Of a stretch of 64,000 nt of DNA, positions 8,876-18,033 are shown piece after piece. This stretch comes from Aureimonas frigidaquae. Its GTDB lineage: Bacteria; Pseudomonadota; Alphaproteobacteria; Rhizobiales; Rhizobiaceae. Location: positions 62,001 through 126,000 of the forward strand of contig NZ_BBWR01000008.1 of NCBI RefSeq assembly GCF_001463905.1, in the 5' to 3' direction. A model generated the notes under the pieces. That model had not been told where the DNA came from. It ran no database searches and saw only the letters and a list, made by a program, of their open reading frames with translations. Position numbers and translations under genes: made by a program. Position 1 is the first letter of the stretch. Each line of letters starts with the position of its first letter.

Positions 8876-11008
8876 ATGCCCGATCTGCTTCTTGAACTTC
8901 GTTCCGAGGAAATTCCCGCCCGCATGCAGCGCAAGGCGGCCGGCGATCTGAAGAAGCTCGTCACCGACGCCCTCGTGGCCGCGGGCCTGACCTATGAGGG
9001 CGCGCGCGAATACTGGACGCCGCGCCGGCTGACGCTCGACATTCGCGGCGTGGATGCCCGCTCGCGCGATGTGCGGGAGGAGCGCAAGGGCCCGCGCACC
9101 GATGCGCCGCAAAAGGCGATCGAGGGGTTCCTGCGCGGCGCCGGACTGTCGTCGGTGGACGAGGCCGAAATCCGCCGGGACGAGAAGAAGGGCGATTTCT
9201 ACGTTGCCGTCATTCAGACGCCCGGACGCCCCGCCGAGGAGATCGTCGCCGATGTGATGCCCGGCATCATCCGGGATTTCCCATGGCCCAAATCCATGCG
9301 CTGGGGCTCCGCCTCCAGGGAGGCGGGCAGCCTGCGCTGGGTGCGGCCGCTGCAATCCATCCTGTGCGTCTTCGGGCCGGAGCAGGGGGAAACCGTCGTC
9401 GTGCCCTTCGAGGTGTCGGGCATCGCCTCCGGCAACCGGACGGTCGGCCACCGCTTCCATGCGCCCGAACCCATCACCGTGCGCCGCTTCGAGGACTACG
9501 CCGCCAAGCTGGAAAAGGCCCGCGTCATCCTGGACGCCGAGCGCCGCAAGGACATCATCCGAACGGATGCGCAGACGCTGGCCTTCGCCCAGGGGCTCGA
9601 GGTCGTGGAGGATGAAGGCCTTCTGGAGGAAGTCTCCGGTCTGGTGGAGTGGCCCGTGGTTCTGATGGGCGCCTTCGATGCCGCCTTCCTGGCCATCCCG
9701 CCCGAGATGATCCAGCTGACCATCCGGACCAATCAGAAATGCTTCGTCACCCGCCGGCGGGGCGAAAGCGGGCTGGCCGACCGGTTCCTGCTCGTGGCCA
9801 ATATAGAGGCCGCCGATGGCGGGGCCGAGATCATGCGCGGCAACGGCAAGGTCGTGCGCGCGCGTCTGTCGGATGCGCTCTATTTCTGGAACACGGACCA
9901 GCAGGACCTGCCGGACCTCGGCGGCCTGCAGCACTCTGCCGAGAATCTGGGGCTCGATCTTGGCCGCCCGCTGGACCAGCGGCTCGCCAAGCTCGACGCG
10001 CTGGACGTGACCTTCCATGCCAAGCTCGGCACGCAGGGCGCACGCGTGCGCCGCATTGCCGATCTGGCGCAAGCGCTGGCCCCGCTGGTCGGAGCCGATC
10101 CGCGCGCGGCGCGCCGCGCGGCGCTCCTGGCCAAGGCGGACCTGACGACCGAAGCGGTCGGCGAGTTCCCCGAACTCCAGGGCCTGATGGGGCGGACCTA
10201 TGCGGCGCTGCAGGGCGAGGACGCCTCCGTCCAGGCCGCCATCGAGGACCATTACAAGCCGCTCGGCCCGACCGATCGCGTGCCGACCGACCGGGTGGCC
10301 ATCGCGGTGGCCCTGGCCGACAAGCTCGACATGCTGGCCGGCTTCTGGTCCATCGACGAAAAGCCCACCGGCTCCAAGGATCCCTATGCCCTGCGGCGCG
10401 CCGCGCTCGGCGTGATCCGCATTCTTCTGGAAAACGACATTCGCCTGCGCCTCGGCGGCTTCCTGCCGGCGGGTGATCTCCTGAGCTTCTTCCATGACCG
10501 GTTGAAGGTCCAGATGCGTGACAGCGGGGCCCGGCCCGATCTGGTGGATGCGGTCCTGTCGGGCGGGCGGGATGGTGCGGCCAAGGACGATGTCGTCGAC
10601 ATTGCCCGCCGCGTTGCGGCGCTCGGCGCGCTGCTCGATACCGAGGATGGGCGCAACCTCGTGGCGGCCTACCGCCGCGCCGCCAATATCCTGGCGGCCG
10701 AAGAGCGCAAGGACGGCGCACCGGCTGCGGCGGCGGTGGACCCGTCCCGCTTCGTGGAGGCGGAGGAACGTGCCCTTTCGAGCGCGGTGGACAACGCGCA
10801 AGCCGCCTTGTCCCGCGCGCTGGCGGCAGAAGATTATGCCGCTGCCGCGGCTGCGCTCGCCAGCCTGCGGGCGCCGGCCGACGCCTTCTTCGAGACGGTG
10901 CTCGTCAATGCCGACGATCCGGCCCTGCGCGCCAACCGGCTGGCGCTCCTGTCGCGCATTCGCAGCGCCACCGAAGAGGTAGCCGATTTTTCGCGCATCG
11001 CCGGCTGA
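8876..11008 (+). CDS. glyS: Glycyl-tRNA synthetase beta subunit
   Basis: The tRNA-binding beta subunit of bacterial glycyl-tRNA synthetase, 710 residues. It opens [17 protein letters not shown], the hallmark beta-subunit start (LLxELxxEExP), and contains GTQGARV and the HD-domain region followed by an anticodon-binding C-terminal domain with [18 protein letters not shown]. The length is normal for alphaproteobacteria. ATG 8876 is chosen because the conserved motif starts immediately there, while an in-frame start eight codons upstream lacks support. Together with GlyQ it charges tRNA(Gly). Confidence 0.96.
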   Translation: MPDLLLELRSEEIPARMQRKAAGDLKKLVTDALVAAGLTYEGAREYWTPRRLTLDIRGVDARSRDVREERKGPRTDAPQKAIEGFLRGAGLSSVDEAEIRRDEKKGDFYVAVIQTPGRPAEEIVADVMPGIIRDFPWPKSMRWGSASREAGSLRWVRPLQSILCVFGPEQGETVVVPFEVSGIASGNRTVGHRFHAPEPITVRRFEDYAAKLEKARVILDAERRKDIIRTDAQTLAFAQGLEVVEDEGLLEEVSGLVEWPVVLMGAFDAAFLAIPPEMIQLTIRTNQKCFVTRRRGESGLADRFLLVANIEAADGGAEIMRGNGKVVRARLSDALYFWNTDQQDLPDLGGLQHSAENLGLDLGRPLDQRLAKLDALDVTFHAKLGTQGARVRRIADLAQALAPLVGADPRAARRAALLAKADLTTEAVGEFPELQGLMGRTYAALQGEDASVQAAIEDHYKPLGPTDRVPTDRVAIAVALADKLDMLAGFWSIDEKPTGSKDPYALRRAALGVIRILLENDIRLRLGGFLPAGDLLSFFHDRLKVQMRDSGARPDLVDAVLSGGRDGAAKDDVVDIARRVAALGALLDTEDGRNLVAAYRRAANILAAEERKDGAPAAAAVDPSRFVEAEERALSSAVDNAQAALSRALAAEDYAAAAAALASLRAPADAFFETVLVNADDPALRANRLALLSRIRSATEEVADFSRIAG

Positions 11009-11151
11009 CGGTCGCTCGGTCGGGCGTTCGCCTGGTGCCGGTTTCGTTACAAGCGGGCCGGCTCCGGCAATAAAGCGTTAAGGAAAAAATCACGTTTTCC
11101 CGCCTATCCTGCCCCTAACTCGCCAGAATGCGCTGGCACAAGGGGCTGAAA

Positions 11152-11171
11152 CAACGGCGAAATCGCCGTTG
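11152..11171 (+). other. Short inverted repeat upstream of the lysozyme-like gene
   Basis: CAACGGCG, loop AAAT, CGCCGTTG is a perfect 8-bp hairpin lying midway between glyS and the GH25 gene, about 100 bp before that gene's start. It could end the glyS transcript, act as an operator, or be chance; there is no U-run after it. The rest of the 265-bp gap holds no gene. Confidence 0.3.
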
Positions 11172-11273
11172 GGGGCAGGTTTAAGACCCGGCAGACGCCC
11201 CTTGACTTCGACACCTGGAAGACCCTCAAGCGCGTGCGATGCCGCGGTTGGGGGCGTGAGGGGACGTTTGACG

Positions 11274-12743
11274 ATGCGAAAGCCCGGTGCGGCGCTCAAG
11301 GCCGCCATGCGTTGGACTGCGGCTGTTGCGGCCAGCCTGATGGTGGCATCCGCGGTGCCGGCATCGGCAGCCTGGAACCAGCCTTGGAAGAGCGAGGACC
11401 GGGCCCTGGTCATCGATGCCTACGAGTTCAATCCGATCGACTGGGCCGAACTGACGAGCGACAAGCGCATCGCCGGCTTCATCAACAAGGCGTCGGACGG
11501 CATGCCCCCCGCCTGGTCCTGCCGCGGCCTGTCCGGCGACGACGCCAATCTCTGCAAGAACCGCTGGTGGAAGTATTCCGTCACCCGGGAACTGTACCAG
11601 ACGCGCCGCGCCATGGCCAAGCAACTGGGCCTCAAATGGGGCGCCTACCATCTGGCCCGGCCGGGCAATCCGCGCGAGCAGGCAGACCATTTCCTCGACT
11701 TCGCCGAGCCGAGCGACGACGATCTGATCGCCCTCGATATCGAGGATATCTCGCCGGAATGGATGTCCCTGTCGGATGCCGAGATCTTCGCCGAGCAGAT
11801 CCGCATCCGCACCGGCCGCTACCCGGTCCTCTACACCAACGGCAACACGGCCGCCTATATCGACAAGAACGCGGATGCCTATCCGCTCCTGTCCCGCCTG
11901 CCGCTCTGGTATGCCCGCTATCGTGACGACATTACCGGCCTGTTCCCGGAAACGAGCTGGCCGCAATATGCGCTCTGGCAGTTCTCGTCCATGCACAATT
12001 GCTCCGAGCGCTCCTGCCCCTACCGCGTCAAGGGTGCGCAGACAGACATCGACGTCAATGTCTCGCCCCTGTCCGTGGCCGAGCTGCGCGCGGCCTGGCC
12101 CTTCCGGGAGCTGGTGCGCGAACTGCCGGCCGATGCCGGCACGCTGACCGCGGCGCGGGGCACCGCAGGCGAGGGGCTGATGGTCAACGCCTTCGGACCC
12201 TCCGGCCAGCCGCAGCACCGCGACCCGCTCGCCATGCTCACGGAAGTGGCGCGGCAGGAACATGCCGGCCAGCCCCGCCAGCCGGTCCTGTCCTCCCTGA
12301 CCCGGGCGCCGAAGGTGGATCCCGACATGCCGGGCGACGGGCACGTCACCGACCCTGTTTCCGCCATCGCCAAGAGCTTCGCCCAGCTCGGCCGCAAGAT
12401 GCAGCGCGTCGTGGAAGTTCTGTCCGAGGACGATGAGCCGGCTCTCGTTCCCATGCGCGGCGCGTTCCGCCATCCGACGAAGGATGGCGCGGTCACGCCC
12501 GTGGCAGCGCCCCGCATTCCCACCGAGGCGCGGTCCTTCATCATCGAGCAGATGGAAAAGTCCCGCGCCGTCAACGGCGCGACCGGCCAGGACGGCGCCG
12601 CCGCCGCGGCGCTGGATGGTGCGCTGGCGCTGGCCGACACCGGCCGCGAACGCGGCGGACGGCCGAGCGGCGCGGCAACGGCGCTGGAAGCCATGGCGCA
12701 ATCGGGCGGCCGGGTGGCCGACGCCTTCGCCCTGACGCAATAA
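11274..12743 (+). CDS. Secreted GH25 (lysozyme-family) hydrolase with long C-terminal extension
   Basis: A 489-residue exported protein. The N-terminus MRKPGAALKAAMRWTAAVAA and a following ASAVPASAA cleavage site form a signal peptide. Residues about 30-270 match glycoside hydrolase family 25: VIDAYEFNPIDW, FINKASDG, GAYHLARPGN, the catalytic DxE in LIALDIEDISP, PVLYTNGN and YALWQFSS. GH25 enzymes cleave the beta-1,4 link between N-acetylmuramic acid and N-acetylglucosamine in peptidoglycan. The remaining 200 or so residues, rich in Ala, Arg and Pro, match nothing I recognise and look partly disordered. ATG 11274 follows GAGGGGACG and starts the signal peptide, so upstream in-frame starts are discarded. 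Likely a cell-wall remodelling enzyme. Confidence 0.82.
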   Translation: MRKPGAALKAAMRWTAAVAASLMVASAVPASAAWNQPWKSEDRALVIDAYEFNPIDWAELTSDKRIAGFINKASDGMPPAWSCRGLSGDDANLCKNRWWKYSVTRELYQTRRAMAKQLGLKWGAYHLARPGNPREQADHFLDFAEPSDDDLIALDIEDISPEWMSLSDAEIFAEQIRIRTGRYPVLYTNGNTAAYIDKNADAYPLLSRLPLWYARYRDDITGLFPETSWPQYALWQFSSMHNCSERSCPYRVKGAQTDIDVNVSPLSVAELRAAWPFRELVRELPADAGTLTAARGTAGEGLMVNAFGPSGQPQHRDPLAMLTEVARQEHAGQPRQPVLSSLTRAPKVDPDMPGDGHVTDPVSAIAKSFAQLGRKMQRVVEVLSEDDEPALVPMRGAFRHPTKDGAVTPVAAPRIPTEARSFIIEQMEKSRAVNGATGQDGAAAAALDGALALADTGRERGGRPSGAATALEAMAQSGGRVADAFALTQ

Positions 12744-12799
12744 GGCGATTTCCAACGTGGTGGAGTTTGGTTAAACCCCTCCCAAACAGGAGTGGGTCG

Positions 12800-13759
12800 A
12801 TGGCCGGACAGATCAGGCATGCCGACGCGGCGGCGCTTGCGCAAGCCGTGCGCATCCTGTCCGAGGGCGGGCTTGTCGCCGTGCCGACGGAAACGGTCTA
12901 TGGGCTGGCGGCCGACGCAACCGATGGCGCAGCGGTGGCCGGCATCTACGCCGCCAAGGGACGGCCCAGCTTCAACCCCCTGATCGCCCATGTGGACGGG
13001 CTGGACATGGCGCATCGGCTGGCCCGGCTCGACCCTTTGGCCGAGCGCCTCGCGGCGCGCTTCTGGCCGGGACCAATGACGCTCGTCCTGCCGCTGGCCG
13101 ACGGCTCGCCCGTGCATCCGCTCGTCACCGCCGGGCTGAAGACCGTGGCGCTGCGCATGCCGCGCGGGGTGATGGCCGATGTCATCACGCAGTTCGGCCG
13201 GCCGCTGGCGGCGCCGAGCGCCAACCGTTCCGGGCGCGTTTCGCCCACCAGGGCCGCCCATGTGGCGCGCAGCCTGGGCGCCGGCGTGCCGCTGATCCTG
13301 GATTCCGGGCCGACCGATGTGGGGCTGGAAAGCACCATCCTGAAACCGATGGGGGACCATATCGCCCTGTTGCGGCCGGGTGGGCTGCCGGCGGAGGAGG
13401 TGGAGGCCGCGCTGGGCTTGCCGGTGGTGGTGGCCGATGGGCCGGACATCGAGGCGCCCGGCCAACTGCAATCCCACTACGCGCCGGCCGGCGCGGTGCG
13501 GCTGAATGCGCGGCAGGTGGAGCCCGGCGAGCACCTGATCGCCTTCGGCCCGACGGCCCTGCCTGGGCAGGACCGGGCCGCCGGTATCGTCAATCTGAGC
13601 CCGGCGGGCGATCTGCGGGAAGCGGCCGCGCAGCTCTTCAGCGCGCTGACCGCCCTCGACGACCCGCGGATCGACCGGATCGCGGTGGCGCCGATCCCGC
13701 AGACGGGCCTTGGCCGGGCCATCAACGACAGACTGCGCCGTGCCGCCGCGCCGCGCTGA
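12800..13759 (+). CDS. L-threonylcarbamoyladenylate synthase (Sua5/YrdC type)
   Basis: The enzyme makes threonylcarbamoyl-AMP from threonine, bicarbonate and ATP, the first step of the t6A37 modification of tRNAs reading ANN codons. The YrdC domain fills the first 200 residues: GGLVAVPTETVYGLAADA, the KGRPSFNPLI motif with its conserved Lys-Arg, FWPGPMTLVL, and PLAAPSANRSGRVSPT. A further C-terminal Sua5 domain of about 120 residues (LQSHYAPAG onward) makes the protein 319 residues, so this is the long Sua5 form rather than short TsaC. ATG 12800 has AGGAG eight bases before it. It is followed 10 bp later by the flavoprotein gene, probably in the same transcript. Confidence 0.93.
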   Translation: MAGQIRHADAAALAQAVRILSEGGLVAVPTETVYGLAADATDGAAVAGIYAAKGRPSFNPLIAHVDGLDMAHRLARLDPLAERLAARFWPGPMTLVLPLADGSPVHPLVTAGLKTVALRMPRGVMADVITQFGRPLAAPSANRSGRVSPTRAAHVARSLGAGVPLILDSGPTDVGLESTILKPMGDHIALLRPGGLPAEEVEAALGLPVVVADGPDIEAPGQLQSHYAPAGAVRLNARQVEPGEHLIAFGPTALPGQDRAAGIVNLSPAGDLREAAAQLFSALTALDDPRIDRIAVAPIPQTGLGRAINDRLRRAAAPR

Positions 13760-13769
13760 GGAGAGCCCC

Positions 13770-15233
13770 ATGGATACGCCCCTGCCTGCGACCGCAATTT
13801 CTAAGGATATCATCGCCCGCCTGTCGGCGATCGTCGGTCCCGCCCATGCCCTGACCGATCCCGAGCTGATCGCCCCCTATGTGCGCGAGGAACGGGATCT
13901 GTATGCGGGGCGCACCCTGCTCGTGCTGCGGCCGGGCTCGGTGGAGGAAGTCTCCGCCATCATGGCGCTGGCGCAGGAAACGCGCACGCCCATCGTGCCG
14001 CAGGGTGGCAATACGGGCCTTGTCGGCGGGCAATCCCCCCGTTCGGAGGCGGAAGTCGTCCTGTCGCTTTCGAGGTTGAACCGGATCCGGGATGTCGATC
14101 CGGCCGGCCGGACCATGGTCGTGGAGGCCGGCGTCGTCCTGTCGGCGGCGCAGCGCGCGGCGGATGAGGCCGGCTTTCTCTTCCCGCTGTCCCTCGGGGC
14201 GGAGGGCTCCTGCCAGATCGGCGGCAACCTGGCGTCCAATGCCGGCGGGACAAACGTCCTGGCCTATGGCAACACGCGCGAATTGTGCCTCGGCATCGAG
14301 GCCGTCCTGCCGGGCGGGGGCATCTATCATGGGCTCCGCCGCCTGAAGAAGGACAATCGCGGTTACGATCTGAAAGACCTCCTGATCGGCTCGGAAGGCA
14401 CGCTGGCGGTGATTACGGCGGCGGTCCTGCGCCTCTTTCCGCGCCCTGCGGGGCGGGAGGTCGCCTATGTCGGCCTGTCCTCGCCGCAGGCGGCGCTGCG
14501 GCTGCTCAAGCTTGCGGAAGGGCGCGCCGGCACGCAGTTGACCGCCTTCGAGCTGATGCCGCGCATCGGCATGGAGTTCACCATCCGCCATACGACCGGC
14601 GCGCGCGATCCGCTCTCGCAGCCGCATGAATGGTATGTGCTGATCGAGATATCGTCCGCCCGGTCGGCAGAGGATGCGCGCACGACGCTGGAGGAAATCC
14701 TGGCGGACGCCTTCGAGGCCGGCGATGTCGAAGACGCCGCCATCGCGCAGTCCTTGAGCGACGCCGCCGATTTCTGGCGCATGCGCGAAGAGATGAGCTG
14801 GGCCCAGAAGCCGGAGGGCGGCTCCATCAAGCATGACGTGTCGGTACCCGTCGCGCTGGTGCCGACATTCCTCGACCGCGCCGGGGCGGCCGTTCTTGCG
14901 GCCATGCCGGGCGCGCGGATCGTCTCCTTCGGCCATATGGGCGATGGGAACATTCACTACAACATTTCGCAACCGGTGGGCGCCGACAAGGCCGCCTTCC
15001 TGGCGCGGTGGGGAGAGATGAACGCCATCGTCCACGGCATCGTGGCGGAGCTCGGCGGCAGTTTCTCGGCCGAGCACGGGATCGGCCAGCTCAAGCGCGA
15101 CGAGCTGGCGCGCAGCAAGGCGGGGCTGGAGATGTCCCTGATGCACGGCATCAAGGCCCTGTTCGATCCTTCGGGCATCCTCAATCCCGGCAAGCTCCTG
15201 CAAGCCGACGTGATAAGAGTTGATCAAGGTTAA
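13770..15233 (+). CDS. FAD-binding oxidoreductase, GlcD/D-2-hydroxyacid dehydrogenase type
   Basis: A 487-residue flavoprotein of the vanillyl-alcohol-oxidase fold (FAD_binding_4 plus FAD-oxidase C domain). The FAD pyrophosphate loop is PQGGNTGLVGGQSP, followed by GSEGTLAVITAAVLRLFP. The C-terminal catalytic domain carries SFGHMGDGNIHYNISQP and SAEHGIGQLKRDEL, whose histidines and glutamate bind metal and substrate in D-2-hydroxyglutarate and D-lactate dehydrogenases. It therefore oxidises a D-2-hydroxyacid, passing electrons to an electron carrier; the exact acid cannot be decided. It is alone, without glcE or glcF partners, which favours D-2-hydroxyglutarate or D-lactate over glycolate. A 6-bp hairpin (15234-15248) follows the stop codon. 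Confidence 0.85.
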   Translation: MDTPLPATAISKDIIARLSAIVGPAHALTDPELIAPYVREERDLYAGRTLLVLRPGSVEEVSAIMALAQETRTPIVPQGGNTGLVGGQSPRSEAEVVLSLSRLNRIRDVDPAGRTMVVEAGVVLSAAQRAADEAGFLFPLSLGAEGSCQIGGNLASNAGGTNVLAYGNTRELCLGIEAVLPGGGIYHGLRRLKKDNRGYDLKDLLIGSEGTLAVITAAVLRLFPRPAGREVAYVGLSSPQAALRLLKLAEGRAGTQLTAFELMPRIGMEFTIRHTTGARDPLSQPHEWYVLIEISSARSAEDARTTLEEILADAFEAGDVEDAAIAQSLSDAADFWRMREEMSWAQKPEGGSIKHDVSVPVALVPTFLDRAGAAVLAAMPGARIVSFGHMGDGNIHYNISQPVGADKAAFLARWGEMNAIVHGIVAELGGSFSAEHGIGQLKRDELARSKAGLEMSLMHGIKALFDPSGILNPGKLLQADVIRVDQG

Positions 15234-15305
15234 CCGATTCTCAATCGGCGGGGCCCATTATGCGCATTGGCGGGCCGTCAGCCCGCGCCACAGTGTGAGC
15301 CGCCA

Positions 15306-17009
15306 ATGCCTCTGCACCGGATGGAAACCGGCAAGAGCCGGGTTCGGGTCAATCTCGTCCTCGGCATCTTCATCGCCGCGCATGTCGCGATCCTCGCGCG
15401 GCTGGTGGATTTCGCCTATAGCGAACCGCCGCCCATCACCTATGCCGGTTCCGCACCCTCCACGGCGCGGCCCGACATTCTGGACCGCAACGGCAACATC
15501 CTGGCGCGTGACATCGCGACCTTCTCCGTCTTTGCCGAGCCGCGCCGTGTGGTCGATGCCGACGAGGCGGTCGAGAAGCTCGTCACCGCCATGCCGGAGC
15601 TCGACGCCAAGTCGCTCTACAACCGTCTCAGCGGCAAGTCCGGCTTCACCTGGATCAAGCGGTCCATCACCCCGGCCAAGCAGCAGGAGATCCTGAACCT
15701 CGGCATTCCGGGCATCGGCTTCCGCGAAGAGGTCAAGCGCCTCTACCCGAACGGGCCGGCGGCAGCCCAGGTGCTCGGCGCGGTGAATGTCGACAATATC
15801 GGCATCGCTGGCATCGAGAAGTGGATCGACACGTCCGGACTCGGCGCGCTGCGCACCAATGGCATGCGCTACGAGCGGGCCGATCTCGACCCCGTCCAGC
15901 TTTCGATCGACCTCTATGTACAGCACGCCTTCGCCGATCAACTGGCCAAGGAAGTGGAGCATTTCGACGCGATCGGCGGCGCCGGGCTTTTGATGGACGT
16001 GACCAATGGCGAGGTCCTGTCGCTCGTATCGCTGCCCGACTTCGATCCGAACGATCCGACGCAGGCCTTGAAGAAGGAGCATATCAACCGGATCAATGTC
16101 GGCGTCTACGAAATGGGCTCGACCTTCAAGGCGCTGACCACGGCCATGGCGGTGGAAAGCGGCCTGTTCAACCTGCGTTCGGTCATCGACGCGTCGAAGC
16201 CCCTGAGCTTCGGGCGCTTCGCCATTCGCGACTATCGCGGCGAGTACCGGCCGTTGAACCTGCCGGAAGCCTTCCTGGTGTCGTCCAACATCGCCTTCGG
16301 CAAGATGGCGCTGGCCGTCGGCGTGGAAGGGCACAAGGCCTTCCTGGCCAAGATGGGCGAGACGACGCGTCTGAAGACCGAACTGCCGGAAAGCGCGGCG
16401 CCGATCGTGCCGCGGCACTGGTCGGATGTGAATACCGCCACCATCGCCTTCGGCCACGGCCTTGCCGTGACGCCGCTGCAGGCGGTGATGGGCGTGGCCG
16501 GCCTCGTCAATGGCGGGCATCTGATCAAGCCGACCTTCATCAAGGGATCGCCCGTGCCGGACCGGCTCGTCGCCGACAATGTCGTCGCGCCCGAAACGAG
16601 CGAGACGCTGCGTTACCTGATGCGGCTGAACGCGGTCAGGGGCTCGGCCAAGCGGGCCAACGTGCCGGGCTACTTCATCGGCGGCAAGACGGGCACGGCC
16701 GAGAAGGTCGTGAACGGGCGCTACGACAAGACGCGCGTCATGACATCCTTCATGGGCGTCCTGCCGGCCAACGATCCGAAATATCTGATGCTGGTGATTC
16801 TGGACGAACCAAAGGGGTCGAAGGAAACCTACGGCTTCCGCACCTCGGGCTGGAACGCCGTGCCGGCCGGCGGCCGCATCTTCGAGCGCATCCTGCCGCT
16901 CCTGCACCTTTCGCCGACTTACGACAATCCGCCCGATCCCTTCCCCGTGGCGACGCGCCAGCACGCCTTCGGCTATCAGGATGTCCTGCCCGCCGCCGCG
17001 GCGCGCTGA
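15306..17009 (+). CDS. Class B penicillin-binding protein, FtsI/PBP3-like (orphan)
   Basis: A 567-residue peptidoglycan DD-transpeptidase with a short basic cytoplasmic tail, one transmembrane helix (VNLVLGIFIAAHVAILARL), a PBP dimerisation domain starting ARPDILDRNGNILARD, and a transpeptidase domain. All three catalytic motifs are intact: S272-T-F-K in GSTFKALTT, S326-S-N, and K461-T-G in GGKTGTAEKV. It resembles FtsI, but the neighbours are not the dcw cluster (no mraW, ftsL or murE), so it is probably an additional PBP3-type protein as in Agrobacterium, which has PBP3a and PBP3b. ATG 15306 precedes the basic tail; an upstream TTG at 15267 is possible. Expected role: septal or polar cross-linking. 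Confidence 0.88.
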   Translation: MPLHRMETGKSRVRVNLVLGIFIAAHVAILARLVDFAYSEPPPITYAGSAPSTARPDILDRNGNILARDIATFSVFAEPRRVVDADEAVEKLVTAMPELDAKSLYNRLSGKSGFTWIKRSITPAKQQEILNLGIPGIGFREEVKRLYPNGPAAAQVLGAVNVDNIGIAGIEKWIDTSGLGALRTNGMRYERADLDPVQLSIDLYVQHAFADQLAKEVEHFDAIGGAGLLMDVTNGEVLSLVSLPDFDPNDPTQALKKEHINRINVGVYEMGSTFKALTTAMAVESGLFNLRSVIDASKPLSFGRFAIRDYRGEYRPLNLPEAFLVSSNIAFGKMALAVGVEGHKAFLAKMGETTRLKTELPESAAPIVPRHWSDVNTATIAFGHGLAVTPLQAVMGVAGLVNGGHLIKPTFIKGSPVPDRLVADNVVAPETSETLRYLMRLNAVRGSAKRANVPGYFIGGKTGTAEKVVNGRYDKTRVMTSFMGVLPANDPKYLMLVILDEPKGSKETYGFRTSGWNAVPAGGRIFERILPLLHLSPTYDNPPDPFPVATRQHAFGYQDVLPAAAAR

Positions 17010-17085
17010 GCGCCGCCGTCACCGCCGCGTCATGGGTCGGGGCTAAAGCCGGCGGGTGACGCCGCGCGCATGGGCAGGGATCCGT

Positions 17086-17955
17086 ATGTCGGACGGTTTG
17101 GATTTTCGGCAGAACCCGGTTCGGATCGGCATCGTGGCCGATCCGCAATATGCCGCACGCGCACCGAACCTTGCCATGAACAGGCACTATGCGGAATCGC
17201 TCTGGAAGCTCGACCAGGCGATCGGCTGCTTCAATGAAGCGCCGCTCGATCTCGTCATGACACTCGGCGACGTGATCGACCGCGACGTCGAAAGCCTGGC
17301 GGCCATCATGCCTGTCTATGAAGGGCTCAAGCATCCGGCGCTCTTCGTCCTCGGCAATCATGATTTTTCCGTCAAACCGCTCCAGCGGCCCGCCATCCCC
17401 GGCATGCTCGGCATGCTGGCACCCTGGTACGATGTTTCCCTGCGCGGGCTGCGTTTCATCGTCCTCGACGGCAACGATGTCAGCACCTTCGCGCCGCCCG
17501 CCGGCGATCCACGGCATGAGGAAGCCGCTGCGCGGCTGGCGGTGCTGCAAGGGCAGGGGGCGGTCCAGGCGAAAGCGTGGAACGGCACCATCGGCACCGT
17601 CCAGCGGCGCTGGCTGGAGGAGCGCCTTGCTTTGGCCGTGGCGGCCGGCGAGGGGGTCATCCTGTGCTGTCACTATCCGATCTTTCCGCAGGATCAGCAC
17701 AATCTGTGGGACTGTGACGCGATTCTCGACCTCGTCCTGTCCTGCGACAATGTGCTCGCCTGGTTCAACGGCCACAACCATGCGGGCCATTACGGCATAG
17801 TGGACGGACGCCACTTCGTGACGTTCCGCGGCATGGTGGACACGCCCGACAGCGGCGCCCACGCCATCGTCACCATCGGCGACGGGCAGCTTCGCATCGC
17901 AGGCTTCGGGCGGGAGATCAGCCGCGACCTGGCGCTGCCGGCGCGCTTTCGCTGA
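17086..17955 (+). CDS. Calcineurin-like phosphoesterase, ADP-ribose/CDP-alcohol diphosphatase type
   Basis: A 289-residue metallophosphoesterase. The dinuclear metal site is formed by GIVADPQYA, TLGDVIDRD, VLGNHDFSV, CCHYPIF and FNGHNHAGHYG, in the standard order. The DPQYA opening, the WKLDQAIGCFNEAPLDLVMT segment and the HYPIFPQDQHNLWD segment are particular to the Mn2+-dependent ADP-ribose/CDP-alcohol diphosphatases (ADPRibase-Mn), which hydrolyse ADP-ribose, CDP-glycerol and related compounds. No signal peptide is visible, so it is cytoplasmic. Substrate assignment is from family resemblance only. ATG 17086 has GCAGGGA upstream. It is followed 78 bp later by an ABC importer but has no evident link to it. 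Confidence 0.75.
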   Translation: MSDGLDFRQNPVRIGIVADPQYAARAPNLAMNRHYAESLWKLDQAIGCFNEAPLDLVMTLGDVIDRDVESLAAIMPVYEGLKHPALFVLGNHDFSVKPLQRPAIPGMLGMLAPWYDVSLRGLRFIVLDGNDVSTFAPPAGDPRHEEAAARLAVLQGQGAVQAKAWNGTIGTVQRRWLEERLALAVAAGEGVILCCHYPIFPQDQHNLWDCDAILDLVLSCDNVLAWFNGHNHAGHYGIVDGRHFVTFRGMVDTPDSGAHAIVTIGDGQLRIAGFGREISRDLALPARFR

Positions 17956-18033
17956 GGCTTGCGCGCCTGTTATCCTGCTGTCATGCATCTGTGGTTGTTG
18001 CGCTCCGACAACGATTTACAAGGTGCCAGACCG

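Noticed and set aside
15306-17009. Part of the division and cell-wall (dcw) cluster
   Set aside because: None of mraZ, mraW, ftsL, murE, murF or ftsW flanks the gene, so the cluster is not here.
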